Below are positions 51,634 to 62,866 of a DNA stretch of 64,000 bases, one piece after another. The notes below the pieces were generated by a model that did not search any database, had not been told where the DNA came from, and worked only from the letters and a program-made list of their open reading frames with translations. Both the position numbers and the translations under genes were made by a program. Origin of the DNA: Closterium sp. Naga37s-1 (Eukaryota; Streptophyta; Zygnematophyceae; Desmidiales; Closteriaceae); NCBI GenBank assembly GCA_947471745.1, contig CANJKZ010000960.1:1116001-1180000 (forward strand), written 5' to 3'. Positions within the stretch are counted from its first letter, which is position 1. Each line of letters opens with the position of its first letter.

Positions 51634-53406
51634 TTATGTGCAATTCATCAGGTACATGAGGCAACCCACAAGCTCTGGATACGGACCACTCGGCTCTACG
51701 GACTCGTCCGAAGGTGGAGCTGATAGCGAGTGGCTGGTAGACAGAGGATTGAGCTGTGGCGAGGAGTACTGGAAGCCGAAGCGCTGAAGGACCTGGTGCA
51801 CCATGTGTGACAGAGTCAGTTTGATGGTGCGTCGTGCTCTGTCTCGGGTGATTAGCAGGCCAAGATAGCTGCGCAGCTCACCCAGGTCAGTGCAGGTATG
51901 TCTCTTCTGTAGTTCGGACTTCACAAGGGTCAGTGCCTCAGTGTCAGCAGGGGCAAAGACGAGGTCGTCGACGTACACTAGGACGTAGAACGGCGACAGC
52001 GAGGTGTCGGTGCGTAGAAACAGCGACGGGTCTGCTGTAGAAGGAGCAAACCCAAGAGCCGCAAGTGTGGTCGTGAGTATGTCATGCCACTCGCGAGGCG
52101 CCTGGCGGAGACCGTAGACTGGCCGGCGGAGGCTCCACTGAGTACCAGCTGGAAACGTCCCAGTGAAACCAGGTGGTCGGCGCAGCCAGATCTCCTCGTG
52201 CAGGCTGCCCTGCTGGAAGGCTGTACTGAAGTCCAGGGAGTGTAACTCGTAGTCACGCTGAGTAGCTACGTGCAAAAACACCCGAAGAGTAGTCATCTTT
52301 GGGGTGGAGGAGAAGGTCTGGAAGTAGTCAACTCCCTGTCGCTGGCTGAAGCCTCGAGCAACGTAACGCGCCTTGAAGGCAGGTGGAGAACCCGGGAGCC
52401 GCTTCACCCTGAAAATCCACATGCCGTTGACTATGTTCGCCCCAGTTGGGGGAACCTCGTCGACGTAGGTGCCTGTGGACTTCCAGGATGCCATCTCGGC
52501 ATCCATAGCTGCCTGCCACTGAGAGGAGTAAGGATCCGTAATCGCCTCTGCGTAAGAGCGCGGGGTCGGGATGTCTGGAGCATCCGGGTCTCCCTCAGGG
52601 GCAAGCAGCAAGGAAGCGAAATGAGATACAGCAGCTGCAAGACACTCAAAGTCCTCCTGCCTGTCCTCAAGGACGTCCGTGCCAAGAGCACACTCACCCC
52701 CGATGGACGGAGGACTGGCAGGCACGGACTCAGCAACTAGAGCAGAGGCGTAGTCGAGACGGCAGGCAGCAGCAAAGTCAAGCAGCTCAGCAACGAGAGC
52801 AGACGCAGCAGCAGACTCAAAGGACGGGTCAGTGACAGCAGTGGCAAGGAGACGAGCGACAGTGGGACTGGCAGCACGCGCTCGGTCAGACTCAGGGTCA
52901 GGGACCTCAAGAAGAGACGACTCAGGAGGAGCAGGCAGAGGAATACGCAGTGGAACAGAGGAAGGACAGAGTGCCATAGTGTGCGTGCTTGGGACTGGAG
53001 GAGGACGCGAACGAGGAGCGCGACAAGCAGTGCAAACAGATGAGACAGGACGAGACGCAGGCTCACGACGCTCTGTAAGACCTCCGGACTGCTCAGTGTA
53101 AGGAGAGGGAACAGGCAGTGGGGAGGCTGGCTGGAGCGGCGGCTGCGACTGGTCAGGCGGTGGACACAAGAAGGGAGGAGGAAGACCAGTTTCAGAGTGA
53201 CTGCCACTACTGCCGCCGCCACCACCCCTACTAGTGCACCACTCACGTAGCTGCTGGGGTGTAAAGGACTCGCGCTGACGCTGCTGGCCACCGCCAGAAG
53301 CTCCCCACCAAACAGCTCCACAGCGACCGCTGGGACGGCCGCCACCACCCCCACTGCCGTCACCACCGCCGTCACCACTCCCACTGCTACGACGAAGAAA
53401 ATTCAT
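51634..53406 (-). CDS. E6 fused gag-tail / linker / RT protein
   Basis: Start taken at ATG 53404-53406 (MNFLRRSSGSGDGG); the in-frame Met at 53535 lies in the repeat leader. About 60 residues of Gly/Ser-rich gag tail end in QQRQRESFTPQQLREW, the segment that elsewhere precedes the Cys/His motif. Then, with no protease or integrase, the ORF continues as linker (GLPPPFLCPPPDQSQPPLQPA) and a complete RT with VARGFSQRQG, LDFSTAFQQG, YGLRQAPREW and YVDDLVFAPAD. It ends at TAA 51634-51636, where relatives have an Arg codon (CGA). The deletion joint is in frame, making a 590-residue product possible. Whether it is made is unknown. Confidence 0.75.
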   Translation of the reverse strand: MNFLRRSSGSGDGGGDGSGGGGGRPSGRCGAVWWGASGGGQQRQRESFTPQQLREWCTSRGGGGGSSGSHSETGLPPPFLCPPPDQSQPPLQPASPLPVPSPYTEQSGGLTERREPASRPVSSVCTACRAPRSRPPPVPSTHTMALCPSSVPLRIPLPAPPESSLLEVPDPESDRARAASPTVARLLATAVTDPSFESAAASALVAELLDFAAACRLDYASALVAESVPASPPSIGGECALGTDVLEDRQEDFECLAAAVSHFASLLLAPEGDPDAPDIPTPRSYAEAITDPYSSQWQAAMDAEMASWKSTGTYVDEVPPTGANIVNGMWIFRVKRLPGSPPAFKARYVARGFSQRQGVDYFQTFSSTPKMTTLRVFLHVATQRDYELHSLDFSTAFQQGSLHEEIWLRRPPGFTGTFPAGTQWSLRRPVYGLRQAPREWHDILTTTLAALGFAPSTADPSLFLRTDTSLSPFYVLVYVDDLVFAPADTEALTLVKSELQKRHTCTDLGELRSYLGLLITRDRARRTIKLTLSHMVHQVLQRFGFQYSSPQLNPLSTSHSLSAPPSDESVEPSGPYPELVGCLMYLMNCT

Positions 53407-53469
53407 AGTGGGAAATCTAGGCGGCGCGCGGGGCGGCAGGGGCTGTGAGAGGGGTGGCAGTAGGAGCAG

Positions 53470-55330
53470 CAGGAGCAGCAGTAGCAGTAGGGGCCTAGGG
53501 GCCGAGGGGCCTAGGGGCCGAGGGGCCAAACACAAGGGTGGCGGGGCCGAGGGGCCGAGGGGCCAAGGATCCGAGGGGCCGAGGGGCCAAGGAGACTAGG
53601 GGCCAAGGGGCCTAGGGGCCGAGGGGCCAAACAAAAGGGTGGCGGGGCCTAGGGGCCGAGGGGCCAAGGGTCCTAGGGGCCGAGGGGCCAAACACGAGGC
53701 CGAGGGGCCGAGGCTAGGGGCCGAGGGGCGGGGCCGAGAGGCCAAATACGAGGGCCGAGGGGTGAAGAGGCCTAGGGGGGGCCGAGAGGCCTAGGGGGGG
53801 GCCATGGGGCCAAACGAGAGGCTGGGCGCGAGCTAGGTACAGGGCCGGGCGCGGGCTAGGTACGGGGCCGGGCGCTGGGCAGGTACGGGGCCGGGCGCTG
53901 GGCTCTGAACTGGGGCCGAGAGGCCAAACAAGGGGCCTGGCGCTGGGCAGGTACGGGGCCGAGGGGCCTAGGGGGCCGAGGAGGCCGAGTTTAGGGGCCG
54001 AGGGGCCAAACAAAAGGGCCGAGGAGGCCGAGCCTAGGAGCCGTGGCTAGGGGCCGAGGGGCCGAGAGGCGGGGCTGAGGGGCCTAACAAGGGGCCGGGC
54101 GCGGGCAAGGTACGGGGCCGGGCGCGGGCTAGGTACGGGGCCGGGCGCTGGGCAGGTACGGGGCGAAATGCTGGGCTCTGAATTGGGGCCGAGGGGCCTA
54201 GGGGGCCAAGGGGCCAAACACACGGGGCCGAGGAGGCCGAGCCTAGGGGCCGAGGCTATGGACCGAGGGGCCGAGGGGTTGGGCCGAGGGGCCAAACAAG
54301 GGGCCGGGCGCTGGGCAGGTACGGAGCCGAGGGGCTTAGGGGGCCGAGGAGGCCGAGCCTAGGGGCCGAGGGGCCAAACAAGGGGCCGAGGGGCCTAGGG
54401 GGGCCGAGGGGCCAAACACACGGGGCCGAGGAGGCCTAGCCTAGGGGCCGAGGCTAGGGGCCAAGGGGCCGAGGGGCGGGGCCGAGGGGCCAAACAAGGG
54501 GCCGGGTGAAGGGCTAGGTACGGGGCCGGGCGCGGGCTAGGTACGAGGCCGGGCGCTGGGCAGGTACGGGGCTGGGCGCTGGGCTCTGAATTGGGGCTGA
54601 GGGGCCTAGGGGGCCGAGGGGCCAAACACAAGGGGCCGGGGGGGCCTAGGGGGCCGAGGGGCCAAACATACGGGGCCGAGGGGCCAAACAAGGGGCCGGG
54701 CGTGGGTGTTGACGGGCCAGGGCTAGGTACGGGGCCGGGTGCTGGGCGACGGACTGGGCCGGGCGCGGGCGTCGACGGGCGCGGGCAAGGGAAGGGGCCG
54801 AGCACGGAGCTAGGTACGGGGCCGGGCGCTGGGCTAGGAACGGGGCCTAGCGCGGGCTAGGTTTGGGGCCGCGCGCAGGTGTCGACGTGGTGCTAGCTAG
54901 GTACGGGGCCGGGCACAGGTGTCGACAGGGCGCGGGCTAGGTCAGGGGCCGGGTCGCGGGCTAGGTACGGGCTGGTCGCGGGCGTCGACGGGGCGCGGGC
55001 TAGGTATGGGGCCGGACGCGGGTGTCGACGGGGCGATCGCGAGCTAGGTACGGGGCCGGGTCGCGGGCTAGGTACAGGCCGGTCGCGGGCGTCGACGGGG
55101 CGCGGGCTAGGTACGGGGCCAGGCGCGGGTGTCGACGGGGCGATCACGAGCTAGGTACGGGCCGGGCACGGGCGTGAGAAAGGCCGAGCGTGGGCTAGTT
55201 ACGGGCCTATCGCGGGCTAGGTACGGGCCAGGCGCGGGCAGGAGACTGGGCCGGGCGCAGCCTAGGTACAGGCCTATCGCGGGCGCAGTACGGGCGGGGC
55301 GCGGGGCTAGGAACGAAGTAGCAGGTGGTG
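53470..55330 (-). repeat. E6 GC-rich repeat leader (about 1.9 kb)
   Basis: Longest leader in the window. Zone 1 (53480-54700): GGGGCCGAGGGGCC with AAACACAAGG/AAACAAGG spacers, shared in type with E2. Zone 2 interleaved and dominant from 54070: GGGGCCGGGCGCGGGCTAGG-type units with TACGG. Zone 3 (54870-55200): GGTGTCGACGGGGCGCGGGC units with GCTAGGTACGGG. ORFs across it are artefacts. Confidence 0.85.
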
Positions 55331-55358
55331 GGCCCAATAGTAACCTACTCTAATACAA

Positions 55359-55490
55359 TGTTAGAATCAGTGACGAGAATGATTGACTAGGAAGCAAGGA
55401 AGGGTACAAGTAGAATGTCGAGAGAAATTGTGTACCCCCTAAGGCTAAACCCACTACAGCCTAGAGAAATGTACACACATATGTTTGACA
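55359..55490 (-). repeat. E6 5' LTR (132 bp)
   Basis: Identical to the 3' LTR except for one T/C site. The adjacent PBS (55347-55358) is degenerate: TTGTATTAGAGT against TGGTATCAGAGC. Confidence 0.9.
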
Positions 55491-55495
55491 CAACT

Positions 55496-55518
55496 ATAAG
55501 CATTATAACATTTTGACA
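55496..55518 (-). repeat. E7 3' LTR, right part
   Basis: ATAAGCATTATAACATTTTGACA, then CACCCCCATAGG. It matches the corresponding end of the 5' LTR at 62844-62866 but for a few bases. Confidence 0.85.
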
Positions 55519-55744
55519 CACCCCCATAGGCAAAGTGGGGGAGAACAAGTGGTCACAAGACCACTCAAGAAAAGCAAAGCAAGCTCAGGGTGGATCACAA
55601 AGTCACCACACAGTCTGAGCACAAGCAAATGGCCACAAGGCCAGTTCACATGCATAGTTATATAAAAGAGAACAAACAATACAGTGATCATACCCTTGCT
55701 ACGGTAAGCATGCAGGTATATATACAGATCACAGTACAAGCAAG
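55519..55744 (-). other. E7 3' UTR with conserved hairpins
   Basis: Same inverted repeats as in other copies; TGGCC/GGCCA and CCCCCA/TGGGGG arms remain although the coding region is heavily decayed, and the GGTC arm has GACCACTC-type change. Confidence 0.5.
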
Positions 55745-58649
55745 TCACGCAGTGAATAAGTAAGGCAAAGTAGTCAGAAGGCCTAAAACAGTAGAGAAGC
55801 GCTGATGATCACCAGGCGGAAGTGCCTTGGTGAATATATCAGCAGTGTTGGCCCTAGTGGCCACGTACGCAAGACGAAGCTGGCCACGCTGCTGCAACTC
55901 TCGAGCGAGGAAGTTTGGCAAAGCAATATGCTTCGTTCTGTGCTCCAGTCTGTGCTCCTCACACAAGGCAATCATGGCCTTGTTGTCTACGTACAGAACT
56001 GGAGGCGAACAAGGCTGCTCTCCCAAGTCAGTCAGCAGGTAGGTGAGCCACCGTAGCTCCTTTGCAGCCATGGCCCCGGCATAGATCTCAGCCTCACAAC
56101 TGGAGCTGAGAACTGAAGACGAGCGGGTAGACCGCCAGGAAACAGAGCCGGAACCGAGGCTGCGGGTGTAACCCTGTGACGACGGCTGTGTAGCTGAGTC
56201 GTCAACCCAAGAAGCGTCTGCGTGACCAGTGAGGACAACTGGACCCCGTCCTCCAAGCACGAGCCCCATGTTAGACGTACTGCACAACTAATGGAGTACC
56301 CTCTTTGCAGCATCCCAGTGCACCTTTCGGTGCCTACCGGGAGCCACATAGCGAGCTAGGAGGCTGAGAGGGTACGTGAGGTCAGGTCGTGTGCACGTCA
56401 TCACGTACATAATGCAACCCACAAGCTCTGGGTACGGGCCACTCGGCTCTACGGACTCGTCCGAAGGTGGAGCTGAGAGCGAGTGGCCGGTAGACAGCAG
56501 AGTGGGTTGTGGCGAGGAGAACTGGAAGCCGAAGCGCTGAAGGACCTGGTGCACCATGTCTGACTGAGTCAGTGTGATGGTGCGCCGTGCTCTGTCCCGG
56601 TTGATCTGCAAACCAAGATAGCTGCGCAGTTCATCCAGGTCAGTGCAAGTGTGTCTCTTCTGCAGCTCCAACTTCACAAGGGTCAGTGCCTCAGTGTCTG
56701 CAGTGGCAAAGACATGGTCGTCGACCTACACTAGGACGTAGAACGACGGCCGCGATGTGCCGGTGCGTAGAAACAGTGACGTGTCTGCAGTAGAAGGAGT
56801 AAACCCCAGAGCCGCAAGTGTAGTCCTCAGTGTGTCGTGCCACTCGCAAGGCGCCTGGCGGAGACCGTAGACTGGCCGGCGGAGGCTCCAATGCGTACCT
56901 GCACGAAACGACCCAATTAGGCCAAGTGGGCGGCGCAGCCAGATCTCCTCGTGCAGGCTGCCCTGCTAGAAAGCTGAGCAGCGACGTGCAGCAACACCCA
57001 AAGAGTAGTCATCTCTGGGGTGGGGGAAAAGGTCTGGAAGTAGTCGACCCCCTGTCGCTGACTGTAGCCTCGAGCAACTTAACGCGCCTTAGGCAAGCGG
57101 AGAACCCGGCGGCCACTTCACCCTGAATATCCACATGCCATCGACTATGTTCGCCCGAGACGGGGGAACTGCGTCGACGTAGGTGCCTGTGGACTTCCAG
57201 GATGCCATCGCGGCATCCATGGCTGATTGCCACTGAGAGGAGTAGGGACCCATAATCCCCTATGCATAAGAGCGCGGGGTCGAGATGTCTTGTGCATCCG
57301 GGTCTCCCTCAGGGGCAAGCAGCATGGAAGCGAAACGAGGTACAGCAGCTGCAAGACACTCAAAGTCCTCCTGCCTATCCTCAAGGACGTCCGTGCCAAG
57401 AGCACACTCACCCCCGACGAGCAGAGGACTTGCAGACTCAGACTCAGCAACAAGAGCAGTGGCGTAGTCTAGACGACAGGCAGCAGCAAATTCAAGCACC
57501 TCAGCAACGAGGGCAGACGGGCACCTCAAAGGAAGGGTCTGTGACAATACTGGCGAGGAGACGAGAGACAGTGGGACTGGCAGCACAAGCACGGTCAGAC
57601 TCAGGGTCAGGGACGGCAGGAAGAGAGGACGCAGGAGGAGGCGGCAGAGGAACACATAGTAGAACAGAGGAAGGACGAAGCGTCATAGCATGTGTGCCGG
57701 GGACAGGAGTAGGACGCGGACAAGGAATGTGACGACCATTGCGAATAGGGGAGGCAGGACAAGACACGGGCTCACGACGCTCTGTAAGACCGCCGGTCTG
57801 CTCAGTGTAAGGAGAAGGAGCAAGCAGTGGGGAGGTTGGCCGTAACGGCAGCTGCGACTGGTCAGGCGTTGGACACAGTAAGGGAGGAGTAAGGCCAGTA
57901 GAAAACAGGACACCAAGAACTTGATGAAGCAAGGGAACAGAGTACGGTCGCGGCCGCACAGTGCCTCCAGCACCTCCAGCTCCAGGGTCGGCAGCTCCAG
58001 CTCCTCCTGCTCCAGCGCCTCCAGCGCCAGTGCCTTCAGCTCCATGGTCAACAGTTCCAGCTCCTCCAGCTCCAGCGCCACCAGCGCCAGTGCCTCCTGC
58101 TCCAGCGCCAACAGCTCTAGCTTCTCCAGGCCCAGCAGCTCCAGGCTCTGTAGGGTCTCCAGCTCCAGCTACCCCAACACCACCAGTCTTGGCAGCTCCA
58201 GTACCCCCGGTACAAGCACCTCCAGGACCAGCAGCTGCAGCACCTCCGGTACCACCAGCTCCAGCAGTAACTCCAGCACCTCCAGCTCCAGTGTCTCCAA
58301 CGGCAGAGTCTCCACCTCCGGTAGCTCCACTCTGAAGGCAGGTGTGCTGAGCAAACCACTCGTGCAGCTGCTGAAGGGAGAGAGGCTCCAGCCGGGGAGA
58401 CAGACGTGGCAGAGCACCCGCCAAACCTCCAGAAGAAGCAGTACTCCTCGACTCAGCACCCCTAGACGTAGTACCCCAGGGCTCCACACCCGCAGGCGCA
58501 GCACCCCCAGGCTCCGCACCCGAAGGCTCAGCACCCCCAGACCCGGCACCCTCAGACTCCTCACCCCCAGGCTCTGCACCCCCGGACCTGGCACCCTCAG
58601 ACTCCGCACCCCCAGGCTCCGCACCCCAAGACGCAGCACCCCCAGACAT
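55745..58649 (-). pseudogene. E7 linker, RT and RNase H
   Basis: Linker with GGAEP-like units (58450-58650), then RT in several frames. A deletion of about 50 bases near 56970 removes the first palm motif. The Tyr of YVDD is a stop (TAG at about 56727-56729, followed by VDD). RNase H keeps HADASWVDD, CEAEIYAG, YVDNKA and NTADIFTK, and ends TGA at 55745. Multiple further stops. Clearly dead. Confidence 0.8.
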
Positions 58650-58907
58650 AGCACCTGGAGCAGCACCTTAGCCGACAGCTACCTCAACAACCGCAGTACC
58701 AAGGAGAGGGTCTACCTAAGACACCCCTGAGGGAGCAAGACCCTGGGGGGGGAGGGGGTCTACTGGAGGGGGACCTGGAGCAAGGAAGAGCGGCGGGGGT
58801 GGGGGAGGAGTAGAGCGGTAGGGGAAGAGACGGTAAAAGGGAACCGACTCGTCAAAAGTGACGTCCTGAGAAGGGAAGACACGGTGCAAGGTGGGGTGGT
58901 AAAACTG

Positions 58908-60305
58908 CTAGCCAGGCGCGTCAGGGGAAAAGCCAAGGAAGACGCATGGAATAGCGCGGGCGGAGAGCTTGTCCGCAGACATATCGCGAACAAAGGCACG
59001 AGTACCCAAGTCCCGGAACACTGACGCATCGCCAACCTTCCCTGTCCAATGCAGTGTAGGTGAGGTCTCCGGCAAGGGGACACGGGGCAAGAGGTTGAGC
59101 TGATGCGCAGCGTACCGGACCGCAAACGACCACAAAAAATGGGGAGCAGCCGCATGGATCATGGAGGTACAAGCGCCCTCCATGACTAGGCCAATGCGGC
59201 GCTCAGCAATCCCATTTTGTTGAGGGGATTCCGGAAACGTGAACGACTGGAGAATGCCCTCCCCACGACAAAAGTCCCGCAAGAGGTCGGAGGAGAACTC
59301 ACCACCTCTATCAAAGTGCAGACACAGGACAGGAAGGTCCGTACGGAACCGCTCGCGGAGCTGGAGACGGACTGTGCGGATCCAAGGGATCAAGACATCA
59401 TCGACGTGACCCTTGCTGCGCAAGGGGAAGACCATGGTGTACCGCGTGTAGATGTCAACAACCAGCAGAAAATAGCGCTCGCGGCCCTGTCCATTGACGC
59501 GGGCTGGGCCCCACACGTCCATGTGGAGAGTCTGAAGGGGAGCAGTCGTCGGGGGAAACGAGGAGGAGTGAGGAGCGGCGCGCTGCCGGCCCTCGACATA
59601 AGGAAGGCAGGGCGGGGCAGGCGAGGGTGGGAGGGGAGGCAGAGACCTGGGAAGACCAGAGACAAGGAGGCGGGAGTGCATGCCACGAAGGCGTGGCAAG
59701 GAGGGGTGACCAAGGCGGTGGTGCCACAGAAGGGTCTGGTGCGACAAGAGGCGACACCAGCAAGGGGGTGCTACCTGACCTGACGCGGACACCTGGGGAG
59801 ACGCAGCTACCTGAGGTGCCTCGGTAGCCAGTGTGTACAGACTCGACCCTGGCTGACGAGTGAACGTGGCCAGGTGACGGCCTGTCCTTGTACACGTGCA
59901 GATCGACACACTTTGACCCCCGGGAGATGTGGTAGTGACCATCGCGTCCTGGAGGGCAGCGGTACTCACCAAGTTTGTAGAGAACGAGGGGAGGTGAAGG
60001 CCTGACAGTGAGTCGGATGGAACCGCCGGACACGGGAGCACAGTGGAGGAACGGGCAAGGTTTGGGCCCCCGGAGGGGTCAGCCAGCCTGACCGGTACAG
60101 GTGCAGAGAGCAGAGTGAGGGTGGTGCTGTCGCGAAACAAACAGCGTGAGGCACCTGAGTCAAGTGTGAAGGTGTGCAAGGCCTCAGCACGAGCAGTACC
60201 AGGGAGAACAGACTCACTAGCACCTAGAGCAGCAGCCTCTATACCTGAGTCAGGCGGCACACACAGGTAACAGTCACCCTCAGCACAAATAGACAAAGCA
60301 TACAT
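58908..60305 (-). pseudogene. E7 protease and integrase
   Basis: Open frame with protease TLDSGASRCLF (about 60160), gag-pre-integrase LLWHHRLGHPS and integrase HMDVWGP, LHFDRGGEF, QQNGIAERRIG: all catalytic residues are present. It stops at TAG 58908-58910 in place of the Trp codon in APGWQFYHP. Confidence 0.82.
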
Positions 60306-60328
60306 AGCAGCAAGGATAGCATGATAGT

Positions 60329-61589
60329 CTAGGTCAAAGATAGCAGCACCAAACCTAAGCAGATCTGCCCAGCAAGGGCGCTCGGCCCCGTCACCAAACT
60401 CTGCGCGACAAGCGTCGTCGAGGCGGGAGAAGCAGCAGTGCTGAGTGTGAAGCTTCCCGCATGTCTGACCAGCATGGTCAACCGTGCGAATGACATACGG
60501 GCAGCTAGCACTACCCCCAGACGCCCCACGCTAAGAAAACCACTCACGAAGCTGCTGGGGCGACGGGGTCTCGCTCCGACGCTGGTGCTGCTGCTTTTGG
60601 CCTCCTGCAGAACCTCCACGCTGAGCTCCAGTCCGACCGCCACCACTTTCACCGCTGCCACTACTGCCACTCCCACCGCTGCCTCCACCGCCGCCACCAA
60701 AGCCCCCACTCCCGCCACCACTCCCACCGCTGCCACCACCTCCACTGCCTCCACCACCTCCACTGCTGCCCCCACCACCACCCCGCTGCCACCGCCACCA
60801 CCCCTGCCACCCTTGCCCTTGCTGCTGCGGCGCTTCGCACTAGCAGAAGCAGCCCCCACGTCCTCAGCATCAGGGACCAGCAGCAGCAGCAGAGGCGTAG
60901 GAGGGAGCAAGGGGGGAGGGGGAGCACCCCTCAAAGAAGGGCGTGCGTGGAGTACCACGAGCAGCACCTACAGCGACTACACTAGTCTCTGCTGCAAGGA
61001 GGTGCTGCTCGAGTAGGTCAACAGTGAGGGCTGTTGGGTCAAGTGCGAGAAAGTGGTCCCTGAAAGAGCGAAGAGAGTCAGGGAGGCGGGTGACTATGAA
61101 GTAAAGAGTGATGTACATCGGGGGTGGGTTCTTGGCAAGGAACTCTGCTGGGAGGGCAGCGCGGTAGCGAGTGTCGCTAGTACGAAGGTGGGAAACCAGG
61201 TCCTCTACAGTGGCAAAAGCGGACAGCTTGGGAAACAGGTAGGGCAGGAGAAGACGGCCTAAAGCAGCAGTGGCAGGCGAGGAGTAACGGGCGACTACAG
61301 CGTCATACAGCGCCTGTGCTGTCCTATTCTGTCCGAAGTGAGCGCATTCGGCTAACGGCAGGTGGTTGCGAATGGCTAAGCGGGTAGTAGCGTCGCGAGT
61401 AAGCCGTTGTGAGCGAGTCACACTGTCAGCTCTGGCAGGAGGGGCGGGAGCGGCGCCAGACGTGTGGTCAAACAACGAAACACTGTCCCTAGAGTCGCTC
61501 AGGAGGCACAGCTGCAGGTCGTCTAGCCACGTGTCAAACTGAATCGGTCTGCCCTCATGATCGAATGCGAGAACGCGAAGCGAAGCCAT
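60329..61589 (-). pseudogene. E7 gag
   Basis: Start at ATG 61587-61589 (MASLRVLAFDHEGRP), as in E2; the upstream in-frame Met at 61823 lies in the repeat leader. Gag domain (SLFDHTSG, LAIRNHLPLAECAHF, ALYDAVVARYSSPATAALG) to about 60880, then a frameshift into a Gly/Ser-rich tail and another before the Cys/His region (60500-60400), where a stop falls after RFS. Confidence 0.82.
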
Positions 61590-61604
61590 AGCGGCGCAGC
61601 ACGT

Positions 61605-62690
61605 AGGGCGGGCAGAAGCTCGGCAGCGCAGAGCAGAGGGCAGGCAGCAGCAAGAGGCGGTGGGAGGGCTGCAAGGGGCGGCTAGCAGAGCAGCAGGGGT
61701 GGCTAGAGAGCCATCAGGGGCGGCGTGCGGGGCTGCAAGGGCGGCTCGCGAGCTGCAGGGTCGAGGGGCGAGCCGGAAGGGGCGGCTCGCGGGGCCTGGG
61801 GTCGACTGTCGGGCCGGGGCCAAGGAGCGACGGGCCGGGGCCTAGGAGAGTTGGGCTGAGGCCTAGGGGAGTCAGGCGACGGGCCTGGGCTAGGGGCGAC
61901 GGGCGCGGGCCTAGGGGCATCTGGCGACGGGCCGGGGCGTAGGGGAGACGGGCCTACGGGCCGGGCTAGGGGCAACGGGCCGGCCTAGGGGCGACGGGCC
62001 TAGGGGCGTTGGCCTGGGGCCGACAGGCGCAGGCCTAGGGGCGAGTGGCGACGGGCCGGGGTGTAGGGAAGTCGGACGACGGGCCGGGGTTAGGGGCGAC
62101 GGGTGCGAGCCTAGGGGTGTTGGGCGATGGGCCGGGGCGTAGGGGCGTCAGGTGCGGGCGTAGGGGCGTCGGGCGGCTGGCCGGGGCACGTGGGCTAGGG
62201 GCGACGGGCCGGGCTGGGGGCGACGGGCCTACGGGCCGGGCTAGGGGCGACACGCTGGCCTAGGGGCGACGGGCCTAGGGGCGACGGTCCGGGGCGACGG
62301 GCCTAGGGGCGATGGGCCGGGGCGACAGGCTAGTGGCGACGGGCCGTGCTAGGGGCGACGGGCCTACGGGCCGGGCTAGGGGCGACGGGCCGGCCTAGGG
62401 GCGACGGTCCGGCCTAGGGGCGACGAGCCGGGGCGATGGGCGCAGGGCGACGGGCCGAGGGGCGACGGGCCGGGGCGACGGGCCTAGGGCGATGGGCCAG
62501 GTGTCGACGGGCTGGGGCGACTGGCCATGGCGACGGGCCTAGTGGCGATGGGCCTAGTGGCGACGGGCCTATGGGCGACGGGCTACGGGCCGGAGCCTAG
62601 GGGCCTGGCCTAGGGGTCGAGGGGTCGCAACGGGCAGTAGGGGCAGCACGAGGGCTGCAGAGGGCGGCTAGCGGGTTAGCACTGTGGTGG
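61605..62690 (-). repeat. E7 GC-rich repeat leader (about 1.1 kb)
   Basis: On the + strand an irregular array of GGGGCGACGGGCC, CTAGGGGCGACGGGCC and GGGCCGGGGCGACGGG units, most regular at 62180-62580. The block nearest gag (61605-61790) has GGGGCGGCTNGCNG-type repeats. Confidence 0.8.
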
Positions 62691-62738
62691 GCCTAAGGAA
62701 AAAAAAACGGTCCTAGTGGAGGACCTGCTCTGAAACCA

Positions 62739-62866
62739 CGTCAGAAGAATGAACAAGAATGAACTATGAAACAGTTGGGTACAAGTACTAACCCTCATTG
62801 GTTTGTACCCCTAATGGGCTACCCCACTATATCCTTCACAACTGTAAGCATTATAACATTGTGACA
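62739..62866 (-). repeat. E7 5' LTR (128 bp) with adjoining PBS
   Basis: Begins CGTCAGAAG (terminal TG changed to CG) and ends ATTGTGACA. The degenerate PBS complement GCTCTGAAACCA lies at 62727-62738. Confidence 0.82.

Larger units (their letters stand above)
50617..55490 (-). mobile_element. Non-autonomous copia element E6 (4,874 bp)
   Basis: Flanked by CAACT duplications (50612-50616 and 55491-55495) inside the 3' LTR of E7. LTRs 50617-50748 and 55359-55490 are both 132 bp and differ at one base. Internal structure: leader 53407-55346, an ORF with a fragment of gag fused to the linker and RT (53406-51634), RNase H and 3' UTR. The gag core, protease and integrase are absent, so it could only move with proteins from another copy. 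Confidence 0.92.
50508..62866 (-). mobile_element. Copia element E7, old and defective, hosting E6
   Basis: Flanked by TGGTC duplications (50503-50507 and 62867-62871). 3' LTR is 50508-50616 plus 55496-55518, split by E6; 5' LTR is 62739-62866. The two LTRs differ at a dozen or so sites. PBS 62727-62738 reads TGGTTTCAGAGC. Subfamily II. Gag, protease-integrase and RT-RNase H are all broken. Confidence 0.88.

Noticed and set aside
53714..55337. Pro/Arg-rich ORFs in the E6 leader
   Set aside because: Translations of tandem repeats, no conserved start or domain.
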